Translations under genes and position numbers: made by a program
Assembly (NCBI GenBank): GCA_910586895.1
Contig: CAJUIW010000010.1
Span: forward strand, 1-64,000
Direction of reading: 5' to 3'
Length of the DNA stretch: 64,000 nucleotides
From: an uncultured Muribaculaceae bacterium
Lineage (GTDB): Bacteria > Bacteroidota > Bacteroidia > Bacteroidales > Muribaculaceae
Notes under the pieces: model-generated
Told to the model about the DNA's origin: nothing
Seen by the model: only the letters and a program-made list of their open reading frames with translations
The model's database searches: none
Shown here: one piece after another, positions 33,650 through 41,903 of the stretch
Layout: every line of letters begins with the position of its first letter
Numbering within the stretch: the first letter of the stretch is position 1

Positions 33650-34540
33650 TTACTTTCTTTTTGCACGTGGATGTGCGAGTTGATAATTATGTTGCAGATC
33701 ACGAAATGTTATGTGGGTATATATCTGTGTGGCGGCAAGTGACGAGTGTCCCATCAGTTGCTGCACGGCGGAGAGATCTGCCCCGTTGTTGAGCATGTCG
33801 GTGGCAAAGGAGTGGCGCAGCACGTGGGGGCTCAGACGCTCGGCATGGGCGTTAAGAGCCAGTTCGCGGTGCACTATATTATATATGGCCTTGCGGTACA
33901 TTGGCCTGCCGTCGGGACGGAGGAAGAAGTGCGAGGCATCCCCGGCAATGGGGGTGCGCAGCGAGCGGTATGTGTCGATAAGTGTAGCCAATTCTTCGCC
34001 AAAAGGAATTATTCTTTCCTTATTACGCTTGCCCAGTACTTTTAGTTCACTGCGGCCGGTGTCGACATCCGAATTTTTCAGCTCAAGAAGTTCGCTGCAG
34101 CGTATGCCGGTGGAGTAGAACATGTCCAGCATCAGCCGGTCACGCACCTGCGTGAAGTCAGTGTGGTCAAATTCGGAGTTGAGAAGCGCTTCCGATTCCT
34201 GAGGCTTGATGTAGACGGGGAGCTGGCGGGACCGGCGCATGAGCGGAAGCTCGGCGGCAGGATTGGCCGGGAGTCCGCAGCGGCGCATCATCCATGTGTA
34301 GAATGCTCTGACGGACTGCACTTTGCGCCTTATTGACTGTGGAGATACCCCTTCGGAGGACATCCATGCTACCCAGCGGCGCAGGTGCGGGAGCTTTATC
34401 AGAGCCGGATCGGAGAGATTTTCGTGCGTGCCCATGTAGTCAAGCCACTGACGGAGGTCCGTGCCGTAAGCTGCTACGGTGTTGGCTGACAGGTAGCGCT
34501 CGTATCTGATATATGACAGAAACCGGTCAATCATAAGCAT
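33650..34540 (-). CDS. Tyrosine recombinase, XerC/XerD type
   Basis: The 296-residue recombinase has an N-terminal SAM-like core-binding domain (SYIRYERYLSANTVAAY) and a catalytic domain with all active residues: Arg in STGIRCSELLEL, Lys in VLGKRNKERIIP, His-x-x-Arg in SPHVLRHSFATDML, His in LMGHSS and Tyr in TQIYTH. Size and sequence fit the housekeeping Xer branch rather than phage or conjugative integrases, and the link to hpf is conserved in Bacteroidetes. A start at 34534 is equally possible. Resolving chromosome dimers is a likely role, though a second Xer is normally needed. Confidence 0.9.
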   Translation of the reverse strand: MLMIDRFLSYIRYERYLSANTVAAYGTDLRQWLDYMGTHENLSDPALIKLPHLRRWVAWMSSEGVSPQSIRRKVQSVRAFYTWMMRRCGLPANPAAELPLMRRSRQLPVYIKPQESEALLNSEFDHTDFTQVRDRLMLDMFYSTGIRCSELLELKNSDVDTGRSELKVLGKRNKERIIPFGEELATLIDTYRSLRTPIAGDASHFFLRPDGRPMYRKAIYNIVHRELALNAHAERLSPHVLRHSFATDMLNNGADLSAVQQLMGHSSLAATQIYTHITFRDLQHNYQLAHPRAKRK

Positions 34541-34605
34541 GGGTGGCCACTGTCTGGGTGACGCTGCTTACGAAGATAGGTGTTCAGAACGGGAAAAACA
34601 AGTTT

Positions 34606-35550
34606 TTAACTGTTTTTTGCGTGAAATGTACCTATATGGCGGCGTTTCTTCTCCTCGAATATCTCTGAGATTGCGAAGAAAATGCCTGATTCCTCTACAT
34701 CGCCGAATTCATCGTTGATGGCGGTGCCGAACATGCGCATCGTGGGCGACAGTCCCATGTAGGCGTTCACCAGCGGGGGAATGTTGTAGCCGTAGTTGCG
34801 GATCGACTCTTTCAGTATGCGGTAGTCATCGGCAAATGTGGCTCCGGTGAACAGGCGGTCCATGGCGGCGGAGTCAAAATCGGTGTGCAGCGGATTGATT
34901 GGTGTGACAAGCGCATCCGGATCGGGGAAATGCTTGTGGAGGAAGTAGAGAATCATATCGCGGCAGGGGCGTGAGTAGCTGGGGTACATGGTGACCTTGC
35001 CGAACAGATATTTTATTTCGGGATGTATGACTGTGAGCGCTCCGAGGCCGTCCCAAAGGTTGTCAAGGACGTAGATGGCTTTCGCACCATGGCGGGTCGA
35101 CTGATATTCGGTGCGCACAAAAGAGCGTCCGAGCTCTATGGTGTGGGGGAGAAACTCGTCGATGAAGCGCTGTGAGAAGCGGAACATGTGGGAGGTGGCT
35201 ATGCGTGGAGCTCCTGAGGAATCGATGCGTATGTCGCGGCCGGTTATGAAGCGGTAGCCCCCCAGTATCTGGCGTGAATCGGGGTCCCATACAATCAGCT
35301 GACGGCATGGCGGCTCCATTGTGTCATAACGGTCAATGTCGCAGCTCAGCCCCGTGCCGCCTCCGGCTCCACGGAAAGCAATCTCACGCAGGCGCCCTAT
35401 CTCGCGCATCACGTTGGGAGCAGTGGCGGCATCCACTACATATATCAGGTTGCCACCCTTGTTCGAACTGCGCAGCAAGGCGTCAGGAGTCAGCTCTTTT
35501 TCAAGCAGACTGGTATCAACAGGTTCTATTATAGACTCTTCCATCTTCAA
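34606..35550 (-). CDS. glsB: GNAT-like N-acyltransferase, glycine-lipid type
   Basis: The 314-residue product belongs to the OlsB-like acyl-ACP N-acyltransferase group (often called hemolysin-like), with IAFRGAGGGTGLSCDIDRYD, GGYRFITG and LGRSFVRTEYQ. In Bacteroides GlsB adds a beta-hydroxy fatty acid to glycine, the first step to glycine lipids and flavolipins; its partner GlsA then adds a second acyl chain. The partner gene overlaps by four bases upstream, matching the known glsA/glsB pair. The amine could also be ornithine or another amino acid; the name follows context. Confidence 0.82.
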   Translation of the reverse strand: MKMEESIIEPVDTSLLEKELTPDALLRSSNKGGNLIYVVDAATAPNVMREIGRLREIAFRGAGGGTGLSCDIDRYDTMEPPCRQLIVWDPDSRQILGGYRFITGRDIRIDSSGAPRIATSHMFRFSQRFIDEFLPHTIELGRSFVRTEYQSTRHGAKAIYVLDNLWDGLGALTVIHPEIKYLFGKVTMYPSYSRPCRDMILYFLHKHFPDPDALVTPINPLHTDFDSAAMDRLFTGATFADDYRILKESIRNYGYNIPPLVNAYMGLSPTMRMFGTAINDEFGDVEESGIFFAISEIFEEKKRRHIGTFHAKNS

Positions 35551-36374
35551 TCGCTGAGATTGTAAACAATGCTTCTTATGGCATCGGCCTCGGCTTGCGC
35601 GGCGGCTCCGCCTTTGAGGGTTGAGGCGCTCACCGGACGGCCTACACGGATGGTGAACTCGGCGCCCCGGCAGCGGAATATCTCTGCCGGCAGACGCACC
35701 ATCTCAATGTTGAATTTAAGCCCTAACCGGGTGCGAGTTTTTGCAAAATTATAAAAAAAACTTGAATTCTGACCGTTGAAGTATATAGGAATGATGTCAC
35801 GTCCGGTAGACACCGCTTTATTGATAAACATTTTCCGCCAGCGAAGGTCGGCTATCGAACCATCTTTCTGCTTGCGCGACACCAGCCCGGCGGGGAATAT
35901 TATGATAGGAGCATCCGAGGCGAATGTGCTGTCAATCTGAGCCGTGGAGGTGCGTGACTGGCGCCCGTGCTTATTGACCGGAAGGAATACTTCAGAAAGC
36001 GGCTCGACGGCCATAAGCAGGTCGTTGACCACAAAGCGTACCCCCGGGCCGTAGCGCTGTGAGAGCATGTCGATAAGTATCATTCCGTCAAGCCCGCCAA
36101 GAGGATGATTGCATACAAAGATGGCTCTCCCGGATTCGGGGAGATTCGCCATGCCGCTCACCTGGTAGGTGATTCCGAGATGACGGAGCACTCCGCGGCA
36201 GAAGTCGGCGCCACGCAGCCCATGGTTGACACGAAGCATTTCGTTGAGCTGATCCTGACATATGACGCGCTCCATCCATCGCACCAGAGGGCGTGGAATA
36301 AAGCGGTAATGACGCGGCAACCGCTGACGCAGGACTGTGTCCAGGTCAATGCGTATTATATCAGATGATTCCAT
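35547..36374 (-). CDS. glsA: Lysophospholipid-type O-acyltransferase, glycine-lipid
   Basis: The 275-residue product is a PlsC-like acyltransferase with the catalytic block VCNHPLGGLDGMIL (HPxGGxD variant of HX4D) and the glycine-rich IIIFPAGLVSRKQKDGS. Together with the overlapping glsB it should form the diacylated glycine lipid of Bacteroidales, a membrane lipid needed for stress tolerance and host colonisation in B. thetaiotaomicron. It is the first gene of the unit, with TATCTTTG 10 bases before the ATG. The pair lies downstream of an orphan HigA-type gene in divergent arrangement. Confidence 0.82.
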   Translation of the reverse strand: MESSDIIRIDLDTVLRQRLPRHYRFIPRPLVRWMERVICQDQLNEMLRVNHGLRGADFCRGVLRHLGITYQVSGMANLPESGRAIFVCNHPLGGLDGMILIDMLSQRYGPGVRFVVNDLLMAVEPLSEVFLPVNKHGRQSRTSTAQIDSTFASDAPIIIFPAGLVSRKQKDGSIADLRWRKMFINKAVSTGRDIIPIYFNGQNSSFFYNFAKTRTRLGLKFNIEMVRLPAEIFRCRGAEFTIRVGRPVSASTLKGGAAAQAEADAIRSIVYNLSD

Positions 36375-36384
36375 AAAACGCCCA

Positions 36385-36392
36385 CAAAGATA
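36385..36392 (-). promoter_or_regulatory. glsAB -7 promoter element
   Basis: TATCTTTG on the minus strand, 10 bases before the glsA ATG, giving a leader of only about 5 bases. No clear -33 is seen. Confidence 0.6.
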
Positions 36393-36444
36393 AGAGATTC
36401 TTCTGAATAAGCCTACTTTTGAGTGGGGACTCCTGAGAAAGATT

Positions 36445-36462
36445 ATTCACAAATTTGTGAAT
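36445..36462. promoter_or_regulatory. Perfect 18-bp palindrome, candidate HigA operator
   Basis: ATTCACAAATTTGTGAAT is its own reverse complement. It covers the -33 element (TTTG, 36454-36457) of the promoter just before the HigA-type gene, where a bound dimer would block RNA polymerase. Self-repression is usual for this family. Confidence 0.75.
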
Positions 36463-36486
36463 TCCGAAAAACAATTCATATCTTTG
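36454..36486 (+). promoter_or_regulatory. Promoter of higA-like gene and transferase
   Basis: TTTG (36454-36457), 21 bases, TATCTTTG (36479-36486), a full consensus. The start point near 36493 leaves a leader of about 12 bases. It should also read the transferase gene 6 bases beyond the higA stop. Confidence 0.8.
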
Positions 36487-36504
36487 TGGCATTAAATAAA
36501 TGAT

Positions 36505-36849
36505 ATGATTACTCTTCCTGATATCGATCCGTCAATGATAGCTAATAACCTGACTCCATTTGAGCCTACGCATCCCGGTGAACTTATACGCGATGAACTG
36601 GAGGAAAGGCATCTGACCCAAGCGAAGCTTGCTGAGCAGATCGGAGTCTCTCCATCACTGCTGAACGAAGTAGTCAACGGCAAGCGTGGGGTTAATACTG
36701 AATTGGCTCTTTTGCTTGAAGCGGCATTAGGAATATCTGCTGAACTGTGGCTGAAACTTCAATCGGATTATAATATGCAGGTGGCTAAGTCGGACTCTAC
36801 ATTTATGAGTCGTCTTGCAAATATTCGAAAGATAGCTGCGGTTCTTTAA
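36505..36849 (+). CDS. HigA-family HTH regulator without HigB partner
   Basis: The 114-residue protein matches HigA/VapI antitoxin-type regulators: the N-terminal PFEPTHPGELIRDELEER and the Xre helix-turn-helix TQAKLAEQIGVSPSLLNEVV, then ALGISAELWLKLQ. HigA genes usually follow a small HigB RNase gene; here the 130 bases upstream hold only the glsA promoter and the palindrome, and the downstream neighbour is a 283-residue transferase-like gene six bases away. It is therefore an orphan, probably a self-repressing regulator that also controls the transferase. I see no toxin frame on either strand. Confidence 0.88.
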   Translation: MITLPDIDPSMIANNLTPFEPTHPGELIRDELEERHLTQAKLAEQIGVSPSLLNEVVNGKRGVNTELALLLEAALGISAELWLKLQSDYNMQVAKSDSTFMSRLANIRKIAAVL

Positions 36850-36855
36850 TTAGCT

Positions 36856-37707
36856 ATGTCAGCAGGTATGATGAAACGTATAAGTGGATTTTTCGGTGAC
36901 TGCGCGCAGTCAGGGAAGAGTATGGTTAAGGTATTGCTTCAGAGCCGGCGGTGCCGGTTCGGCAAGCGGGAGCGCCAGGGTGAACGCCTTATTATAATGG
37001 GCAACGGACCATCGTTGGCCGATACAATGCGCTGCTGTGCACAGCAGCTTGAGGCCAATGCTCTGATGGCGGTCAACTTTGCGCCTAATACGGAGGAGTT
37101 CTACTCTCTGCGCCCGGAATATCTTGTGCTTGCCGACCCGATATTTTTTGCCGGGGGTAATGACAAGGTGACACTTCTGTGGCAGAATCTGCAGAAGCGT
37201 GTCGACTGGCCGCTTACCGTTTTTGTGCCTATGGCAAATGTGCGGTCGGTGAGTACGGCTAACAGTCAGGTCAGTGTCAAGGGCTTTAATTTTATAGGGG
37301 CCGGAGGCTTCGGCGCTCTTACACGCAGGCTTTACCGCAGCGGACGGGCCATGCCGCGCCCGCGCAATGTGCTGATACCATCCATTATGATAGGTATCCG
37401 GCTTGGCTATAAGGAGATATATCTCACGGGCGCCGACCATTCATGGACGCGCACTCTTGATGTGGACGAGCAGAACCGCGTGGTGACGGTGCAGCCGCAT
37501 TTCTATAAGGATGATGAGGCCGAGAGCCGAAGGGTGGCGTCAGTGTACCGCGATATACATATGCATGACATACTGCTGAGTTTCCATATAGCTTTCAAAT
37601 CATATTTCGATATAGAGCGCTTTGCGCGTGGCGAGGGGGTAAGGGTCATCAACTCTACTCCCGGCAGTTTCATCGATGCGTTTGAACGGGGTGGCCTCCC
37701 ATCATGA
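36856..37707 (+). CDS. Cst/GT42-like or DUF115-like candidate glycosyltransferase
   Basis: The 283-residue product has the nucleotide-binding start RLIIMGNGPSLADT, then EEFYSLRPEYLVLADP, and later IMIGIRLGYKEIYLTGADHSW and QPHFYKDD. The spacing and wording of GNGPSL, (A/G)I-x-LGYKEIYL-(S/T)-G-x-D and a late His recall CMP-sialyltransferases of the Campylobacter CstII type (GT42); GNGPSL also occurs in DUF115/Maf proteins, which move nonulosonic acids onto flagellin. CMP-nonulosonate genes begin 2 kb away. Function as a nonulosonate transferase is inference. It follows the higA-like gene by 6 bases and its 3' end overlaps pgeF by 38 bases on the other strand. ATG at 36868 is an alternative start. 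Confidence 0.6.
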   Translation: MSAGMMKRISGFFGDCAQSGKSMVKVLLQSRRCRFGKRERQGERLIIMGNGPSLADTMRCCAQQLEANALMAVNFAPNTEEFYSLRPEYLVLADPIFFAGGNDKVTLLWQNLQKRVDWPLTVFVPMANVRSVSTANSQVSVKGFNFIGAGGFGALTRRLYRSGRAMPRPRNVLIPSIMIGIRLGYKEIYLTGADHSWTRTLDVDEQNRVVTVQPHFYKDDEAESRRVASVYRDIHMHDILLSFHIAFKSYFDIERFARGEGVRVINSTPGSFIDAFERGGLPS

Positions 37708-38455
37708 TGTAGGATAGCGTGCGCCCTGATTTTATGCCTAATCGACGGGCCGAAAAATACTTGTCCGGACTACAATAGGAACAGCCCGGAGGAAGCGATA
37801 TGTTGCAGTCCAGAATACCTGATTGAATAAGCGTATGTCTTACAGCGGCGGGTAAATCAATGTGCGGCCGCGGAAGAGATGCATCTCTGCTGACTATTGT
37901 CGGAGGGAAGCCGGCCTCCATAAAGCGCTCCACAACCTCTTCGCCCACTTCAAAACATCCGGCGCATATACATGGCCCCATGGCGGCCACAATCCTGTCA
38001 GGTCGCGCACCGGCCTCAACCATCTTCTGTACAGTAAGTTCGCTTATTCGGCCTACTGTGCCTTTCCATCCGGAATGTGCGGCGGCGATAACTCCGGCTT
38101 CGGCATCGGCCAACAGTACCGGCACACAGTCGGCTGTATGGATGCATAGTATGGTGTCGGTCAGAGTGGTGACCAGCGCATCCGTGTCGGCGAGCATGTC
38201 GGCGGGAAATGGGGTGCGGTCAATCAGTTTTACGTTCAGCGAGTGGGTTTGCCGAGGGAAAATAAGCCTGTCGGTGCCGAGCCCCGTGTGGCTGCTCAGA
38301 AGCCGTATGGCCTGCTGCACACGCTCCGGCGAGTCCGATGTATAGGAACAGGTGCTGAATCCATCGTAGGGATTCATAGCATCGGCGGCACCGCGCAATG
38401 TACTGTATGCCGCAATGCCGCCGATGTTAAGCAGTTCTACTGTATGGAGTGTCAT
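37670..38455 (-). CDS. pgeF: Peptidoglycan editing factor / purine-nucleoside-type laccase-domain protein
   Basis: The 261-residue YfiH/LACC1-family protein has [38 protein letters not shown] and [15 protein letters not shown], which together make the His/Cys zinc site. E. coli PgeF prevents wrong amino acids in peptidoglycan precursors, and other members cleave or deaminate purine nucleosides; which applies here is open. Its ATG overlaps the obg stop by four bases. The 3' end runs 38 bases into the convergent transferase gene, leaving no room for a terminator between them. Confidence 0.9.
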   Translation of the reverse strand: MTLHTVELLNIGGIAAYSTLRGAADAMNPYDGFSTCSYTSDSPERVQQAIRLLSSHTGLGTDRLIFPRQTHSLNVKLIDRTPFPADMLADTDALVTTLTDTILCIHTADCVPVLLADAEAGVIAAAHSGWKGTVGRISELTVQKMVEAGARPDRIVAAMGPCICAGCFEVGEEVVERFMEAGFPPTIVSRDASLPRPHIDLPAAVRHTLIQSGILDCNISLPPGCSYCSPDKYFSARRLGIKSGRTLSYIMMGGHPVQTHR

Positions 38456-39654
38456 TTTTCGTCTTCGTCATCCACATTGTATTCGAAGTCAAGGTCATCC
38501 CATGAAGGATCGTCCTGATCGAATTCCTCGTCGTCAAACAGTTCGTCGTCATCCTCCTCCACAGTGTCGGGACGGTCAAAGATGAATTCGTCTTCCTCGC
38601 GCACTCGGTGATGTCCGTCAAGTGGACGGTGGGTGATGGAGGGTGTGGCTATGCGGTTGCGGTCATCGTTGACGGCGCTCCAGAGCATATCTTTCAGCTC
38701 TGTGATGCCCTGGCCTGTTACGGCTGAGATGAACACGTGGGGCAGATCCGTGGGGAGAGTCTTTTCAATTTCCGCCATCAGCTCATCGTCAAGCATGTCG
38801 CTCTTCGATATTGCCAGAAGCCGCTCCTTGTCCATAAGCTGGGGATTGAAGCGCTGAAGCTCGTCGAGGAGTATCTGGTACTGTGCCGCTATGTCGTCAG
38901 AGTCGGCCGGTACCATGAACAGAAGCACGGCATTGCGCTCTATGTGGCGCAGGAAGCGGAGTCCGAGTCCCTTGCCCTCGCTGGCACCCTCTATGATACC
39001 GGGAATGTCGGCCATCACGAAGGAGCGGTTGCCGCGGTATGACACGATGCCGAGCTGCGGCTCCATAGTGGTGAAGGGATAGTCGGCGATCTTCGGACGG
39101 GCCGCGGATACGGCTGACAGCAGAGTTGACTTGCCGGCATTCGGGAAGCCTACAAGGCCCACATCGGCCAGAAGCTTAAGCTCCAAAATCACGGTTTTCT
39201 CAATGGCGGGTTCGCCGGGCTGTGCGTAGCGGGGTGATCGGTTGGTGGCGCTTTTGAAATGCCAGTTGCCGAGGCCGCCGCGTCCGCCGCGGAGCAGCTT
39301 CACCTCCTCGCCGTCATTGTTTACCTCGCAGAGAAATTCGCCTGTCTCGGCATCGAACACCACAGTTCCGCAAGGTACCTCTATTATCACATCGTTGCCA
39401 TCCTTGCCGAAGCTGCGGCCTCCGGAGCCGCTCTGTCCGTTGCCGGCAAACACATGCCGGTTGTACTTGAGCGGGAGCAGTGTCCACATATGGCTGTTAC
39501 CCTTGAGTATGATATGTCCGCCACGACCTCCGTCGCCACCGTCAGGGCCCCCTTTGGGCACATATTTAGCGCGGTAGAAATGTCGTGAACCGGCTCCGCC
39601 TTTACCTGAACGGCAAAGGATTTTTACGTAATCTATGAAATTTGAATCGGCCAT
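38452..39654 (-). CDS. obg: GTPase Obg
   Basis: The 400-residue protein has the glycine-rich Obg fold (about 1-158, [14 protein letters not shown]), then the G domain with [15 protein letters not shown] (P loop), [16 protein letters not shown] (switch II) and AISKSDMLD (NKxD variant). The C-terminal tail is very acidic ([17 protein letters not shown]). Obg assists 50S ribosome assembly and links growth to nutrient state. It follows the nonulosonate genes by 37 bases and overlaps pgeF, so it may be partly read from their promoter. Confidence 0.95.
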   Translation of the reverse strand: MADSNFIDYVKILCRSGKGGAGSRHFYRAKYVPKGGPDGGDGGRGGHIILKGNSHMWTLLPLKYNRHVFAGNGQSGSGGRSFGKDGNDVIIEVPCGTVVFDAETGEFLCEVNNDGEEVKLLRGGRGGLGNWHFKSATNRSPRYAQPGEPAIEKTVILELKLLADVGLVGFPNAGKSTLLSAVSAARPKIADYPFTTMEPQLGIVSYRGNRSFVMADIPGIIEGASEGKGLGLRFLRHIERNAVLLFMVPADSDDIAAQYQILLDELQRFNPQLMDKERLLAISKSDMLDDELMAEIEKTLPTDLPHVFISAVTGQGITELKDMLWSAVNDDRNRIATPSITHRPLDGHHRVREEDEFIFDRPDTVEEDDDELFDDEEFDQDDPSWDDLDFEYNVDDEDEK

Positions 39655-39691
39655 GAGTAATTCTTTGTTTGTCTTATTTAATTATAACGCA

Positions 39692-40756
39692 TCAGCGGCC
39701 ATAAAGTGCTTTATGGCGCATCAGTTCCCGGGCATGCTGGTAGTCAGTGGGCGAGCCAATGTCAATCCATGTGCCTGAGATGGGGAAGTATGTTACATTC
39801 AGCCCCTTGGCTATAGCCTCCTCTATAAGATCGGTGGCGTCGGTGCGTGTGTCGGGCTGGAGTCCGCGCAGCAGGGCATTGTCTATGATGTATATGCCGG
39901 CATTGGCATAATATGAATAGGAGGGTTTTTCCTCCAGGGCTGTCACCCGGCGTCCGTCAGTGGCAAGGATAGCGTAGGGCACCGATACGTTGTAGGGTAT
40001 GGCAGCTATAGTTATGGCGGCGCCGGCCCGGATGTGGGCCAGATACATATCCTCGAATGATATGGTGGTGAGCAGGTCGGAATTCATCACCACGGTGCAC
40101 CCCTCGGCCGGCAGGTCGACGAGCTGGGCTGACCCGATGGTCCCGAGCGGCGAGTTCTCACGCACGCAGCGTACCATCACGCCTCCTACAGGGTTGGCGA
40201 AATGCTGTTCAAGCTTTTCGGCAAGATAATTGACCGTAACGCTGATATCTGTAATGCCGCATGCGGCGAGCGCTTCGATATTATAATCTATTATGGCTTT
40301 GTCGGCTATGGGGAGAAGCGGTTTCGGGGTTTCGAGCGTGAGCGGACGCAGGCGCTCCCCTTTGCCTCCGGCCATCAGTATGGCCGACAGCGGCAGACGT
40401 GTAGGGGTGGCGGTGGTGTCTATGACATCGCTTATTGTGCCGGCTTCGCTTATGACAGGAATCAGCTGCACACCCCGTTCACGCAGCGCGCGCAAATGGG
40501 CGAGGTCAATACCGGACTCTTTCAGTGAGCTGAACTTGCGGTTCATGACGCGGCTCACGGGATGCGAGGGGAGAGCACCGTCGATCATGCCGCGGCGTAT
40601 GTCGCCGTCAGTCACCGTACCGGTCATGATGCCGTCATTATCAATGGCAAACAGAGTCATGACCTTGCCGCTCAAGGCGTTTAGCTTTGCAAGAGCGTCA
40701 AGTATGGATGCGTCCTGCCTTATGATATGTGAGTCAGATGTCAAATGTGAGGTCAT
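39692..40756 (-). CDS. Sugar-1-phosphate nucleotidyltransferase with CBS domains (PtmE-like)
   Basis: The 354-residue product joins two N-terminal CBS domains (about 1-115) to a nucleotidyltransferase domain with ILMAGGKGERLRPLTLETPKPLLP. This fusion is that of Campylobacter PtmE, a glucosamine-1-phosphate guanylyltransferase that makes the GDP-sugar precursor of legionaminic acid. Mannose-1-phosphate or other donors remain possible. It is the last of five overlapping nonulosonate genes; its start overlaps the epimerase gene by 23 bases. Confidence 0.82.
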   Translation of the reverse strand: MTSHLTSDSHIIRQDASILDALAKLNALSGKVMTLFAIDNDGIMTGTVTDGDIRRGMIDGALPSHPVSRVMNRKFSSLKESGIDLAHLRALRERGVQLIPVISEAGTISDVIDTTATPTRLPLSAILMAGGKGERLRPLTLETPKPLLPIADKAIIDYNIEALAACGITDISVTVNYLAEKLEQHFANPVGGVMVRCVRENSPLGTIGSAQLVDLPAEGCTVVMNSDLLTTISFEDMYLAHIRAGAAITIAAIPYNVSVPYAILATDGRRVTALEEKPSYSYYANAGIYIIDNALLRGLQPDTRTDATDLIEEAIAKGLNVTYFPISGTWIDIGSPTDYQHARELMRHKALYGR

Positions 40757-41903
40757 GGAATGATTTGCGTGAAAGTGATTCTATAGGGGTGTTGACTATG
40801 GCATCAACGGATAGCCGCAGCGTATCGGGCTTGTAGTACGGATTGCTGACTGACGCGGCAAGGCTTCTGAAATCGTCTGAAAGGGCTTTTTCTATGGCAG
40901 CGGCGATCTCTTCGGTCGAATCGCCGCAGTTTATTACCGAGTCGGCAGCGAGGCGCCCCTCTTGCCTGATACCGATGTTGACGGTTGGGATGCCGGTAGA
41001 GGGTACTTCGATGATGCCGCTTGAAGAATTGCCTACGGCGGCGCCGGCGTGGCGCAGCACCGAAAGATAGCGGCGGTAGCCGAGCGAGGGCACTGCTACA
41101 ACACGTCCCGGATATCTGGCGGCATACTGCTGTATGAGGTCAATTATCACCTGCCCGCGGGCATCATTGTTGGGGTAGGTTATTATAACATTGCTCTGCG
41201 GGAACCGGTCGAGGGCTTCCAGCAGGGCGCGGAAGCGTGACGCAACATCGGCATCATCGAGCGTGGCCGGATGATAGGTCACCACAAGTGTGCGGCTGTC
41301 AACCGTCATGCCTAATGACTGTTCAATCTCCTGACGTGACATCTGCGGGATAGCCATGGCGTTGTATACACCGATGGCGCCTGTGTTGATGACACGCCCG
41401 GGATTCTCCCCGAGCTGAATCACACGCCGGCGATACTCCTCTGTCGATACAAGGTGAAGCGATGCGAGCTTGGTTATGGCATGGCGTATGGAGTCGTCAA
41501 TGGCGCCGTCGGTACGCTCACCTCCGGCAATATGCACTATAGGTATGCGCATCACGGAGGCTGCCGACGCTGTGGCGAGCATTTCATATCGGTCGCCCAG
41601 TATCACCACCATATCAGGCCGGATGGCTTCGAACGCATCGGCCATGCCGGAGATGCACAGTCCCATGGCGCGGGCTGTGTCGGCCGGCGAATCAGTAGGC
41701 ACTTCCATCGGCACGGTGGCGCTTATGTCAAATCCGGCAGCGGTGATTTCATCCACCGTGTGGCCGTAGCGGTGCATAAGGTGCATGTTGGTGGCCACGA
41801 TATGCAGCTCCACTCCCGGAGTGTTCTTCAGCTCGCGGGCAATACCTGACAGCAGGCCCCATTCGGCACGTGTCCCTGTCACAATGCATACGCGGCGGTT
41901 CAT
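40734..41903 (-). CDS. legG: Hydrolysing NDP-GlcNAc-type 2-epimerase (NeuC/LegG)
   Basis: A 389-residue enzyme from the ATG at 41903 (MNRRVCIVTGTRAEWGLLSGI). VTGTRAEWG, ILGDRYEML, HIAGGERTDGAIDDSIRHAITK and GNSSSGIIEVPSTGIPTVNIG are signatures of the hydrolysing 2-epimerase family that yields free ManNAc (NeuC) or the diacetylated 6-deoxymannose precursor of legionaminic acid (LegG). With PtmE-like and dehydratase genes nearby, LegG is favoured. The start shares one base with the SDR stop (TGATG). Confidence 0.85.
   Translation of the reverse strand: MNRRVCIVTGTRAEWGLLSGIARELKNTPGVELHIVATNMHLMHRYGHTVDEITAAGFDISATVPMEVPTDSPADTARAMGLCISGMADAFEAIRPDMVVILGDRYEMLATASAASVMRIPIVHIAGGERTDGAIDDSIRHAITKLASLHLVSTEEYRRRVIQLGENPGRVINTGAIGVYNAMAIPQMSRQEIEQSLGMTVDSRTLVVTYHPATLDDADVASRFRALLEALDRFPQSNVIITYPNNDARGQVIIDLIQQYAARYPGRVVAVPSLGYRRYLSVLRHAGAAVGNSSSGIIEVPSTGIPTVNIGIRQEGRLAADSVINCGDSTEEIAAAIEKALSDDFRSLAASVSNPYYKPDTLRLSVDAIVNTPIESLSRKSFHDLTFDI

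Noticed and set aside
33650..34540. Tyrosine recombinase as sign of a mobile element
   Set aside because: No att repeats, tRNA target or phage genes lie nearby, and the conserved link to hpf marks it as a housekeeping Xer-type gene.
36375..36504. A hidden HigB toxin frame upstream of the HigA-type gene
   Set aside because: All frames in this gap are interrupted; it holds only promoters and the palindrome.
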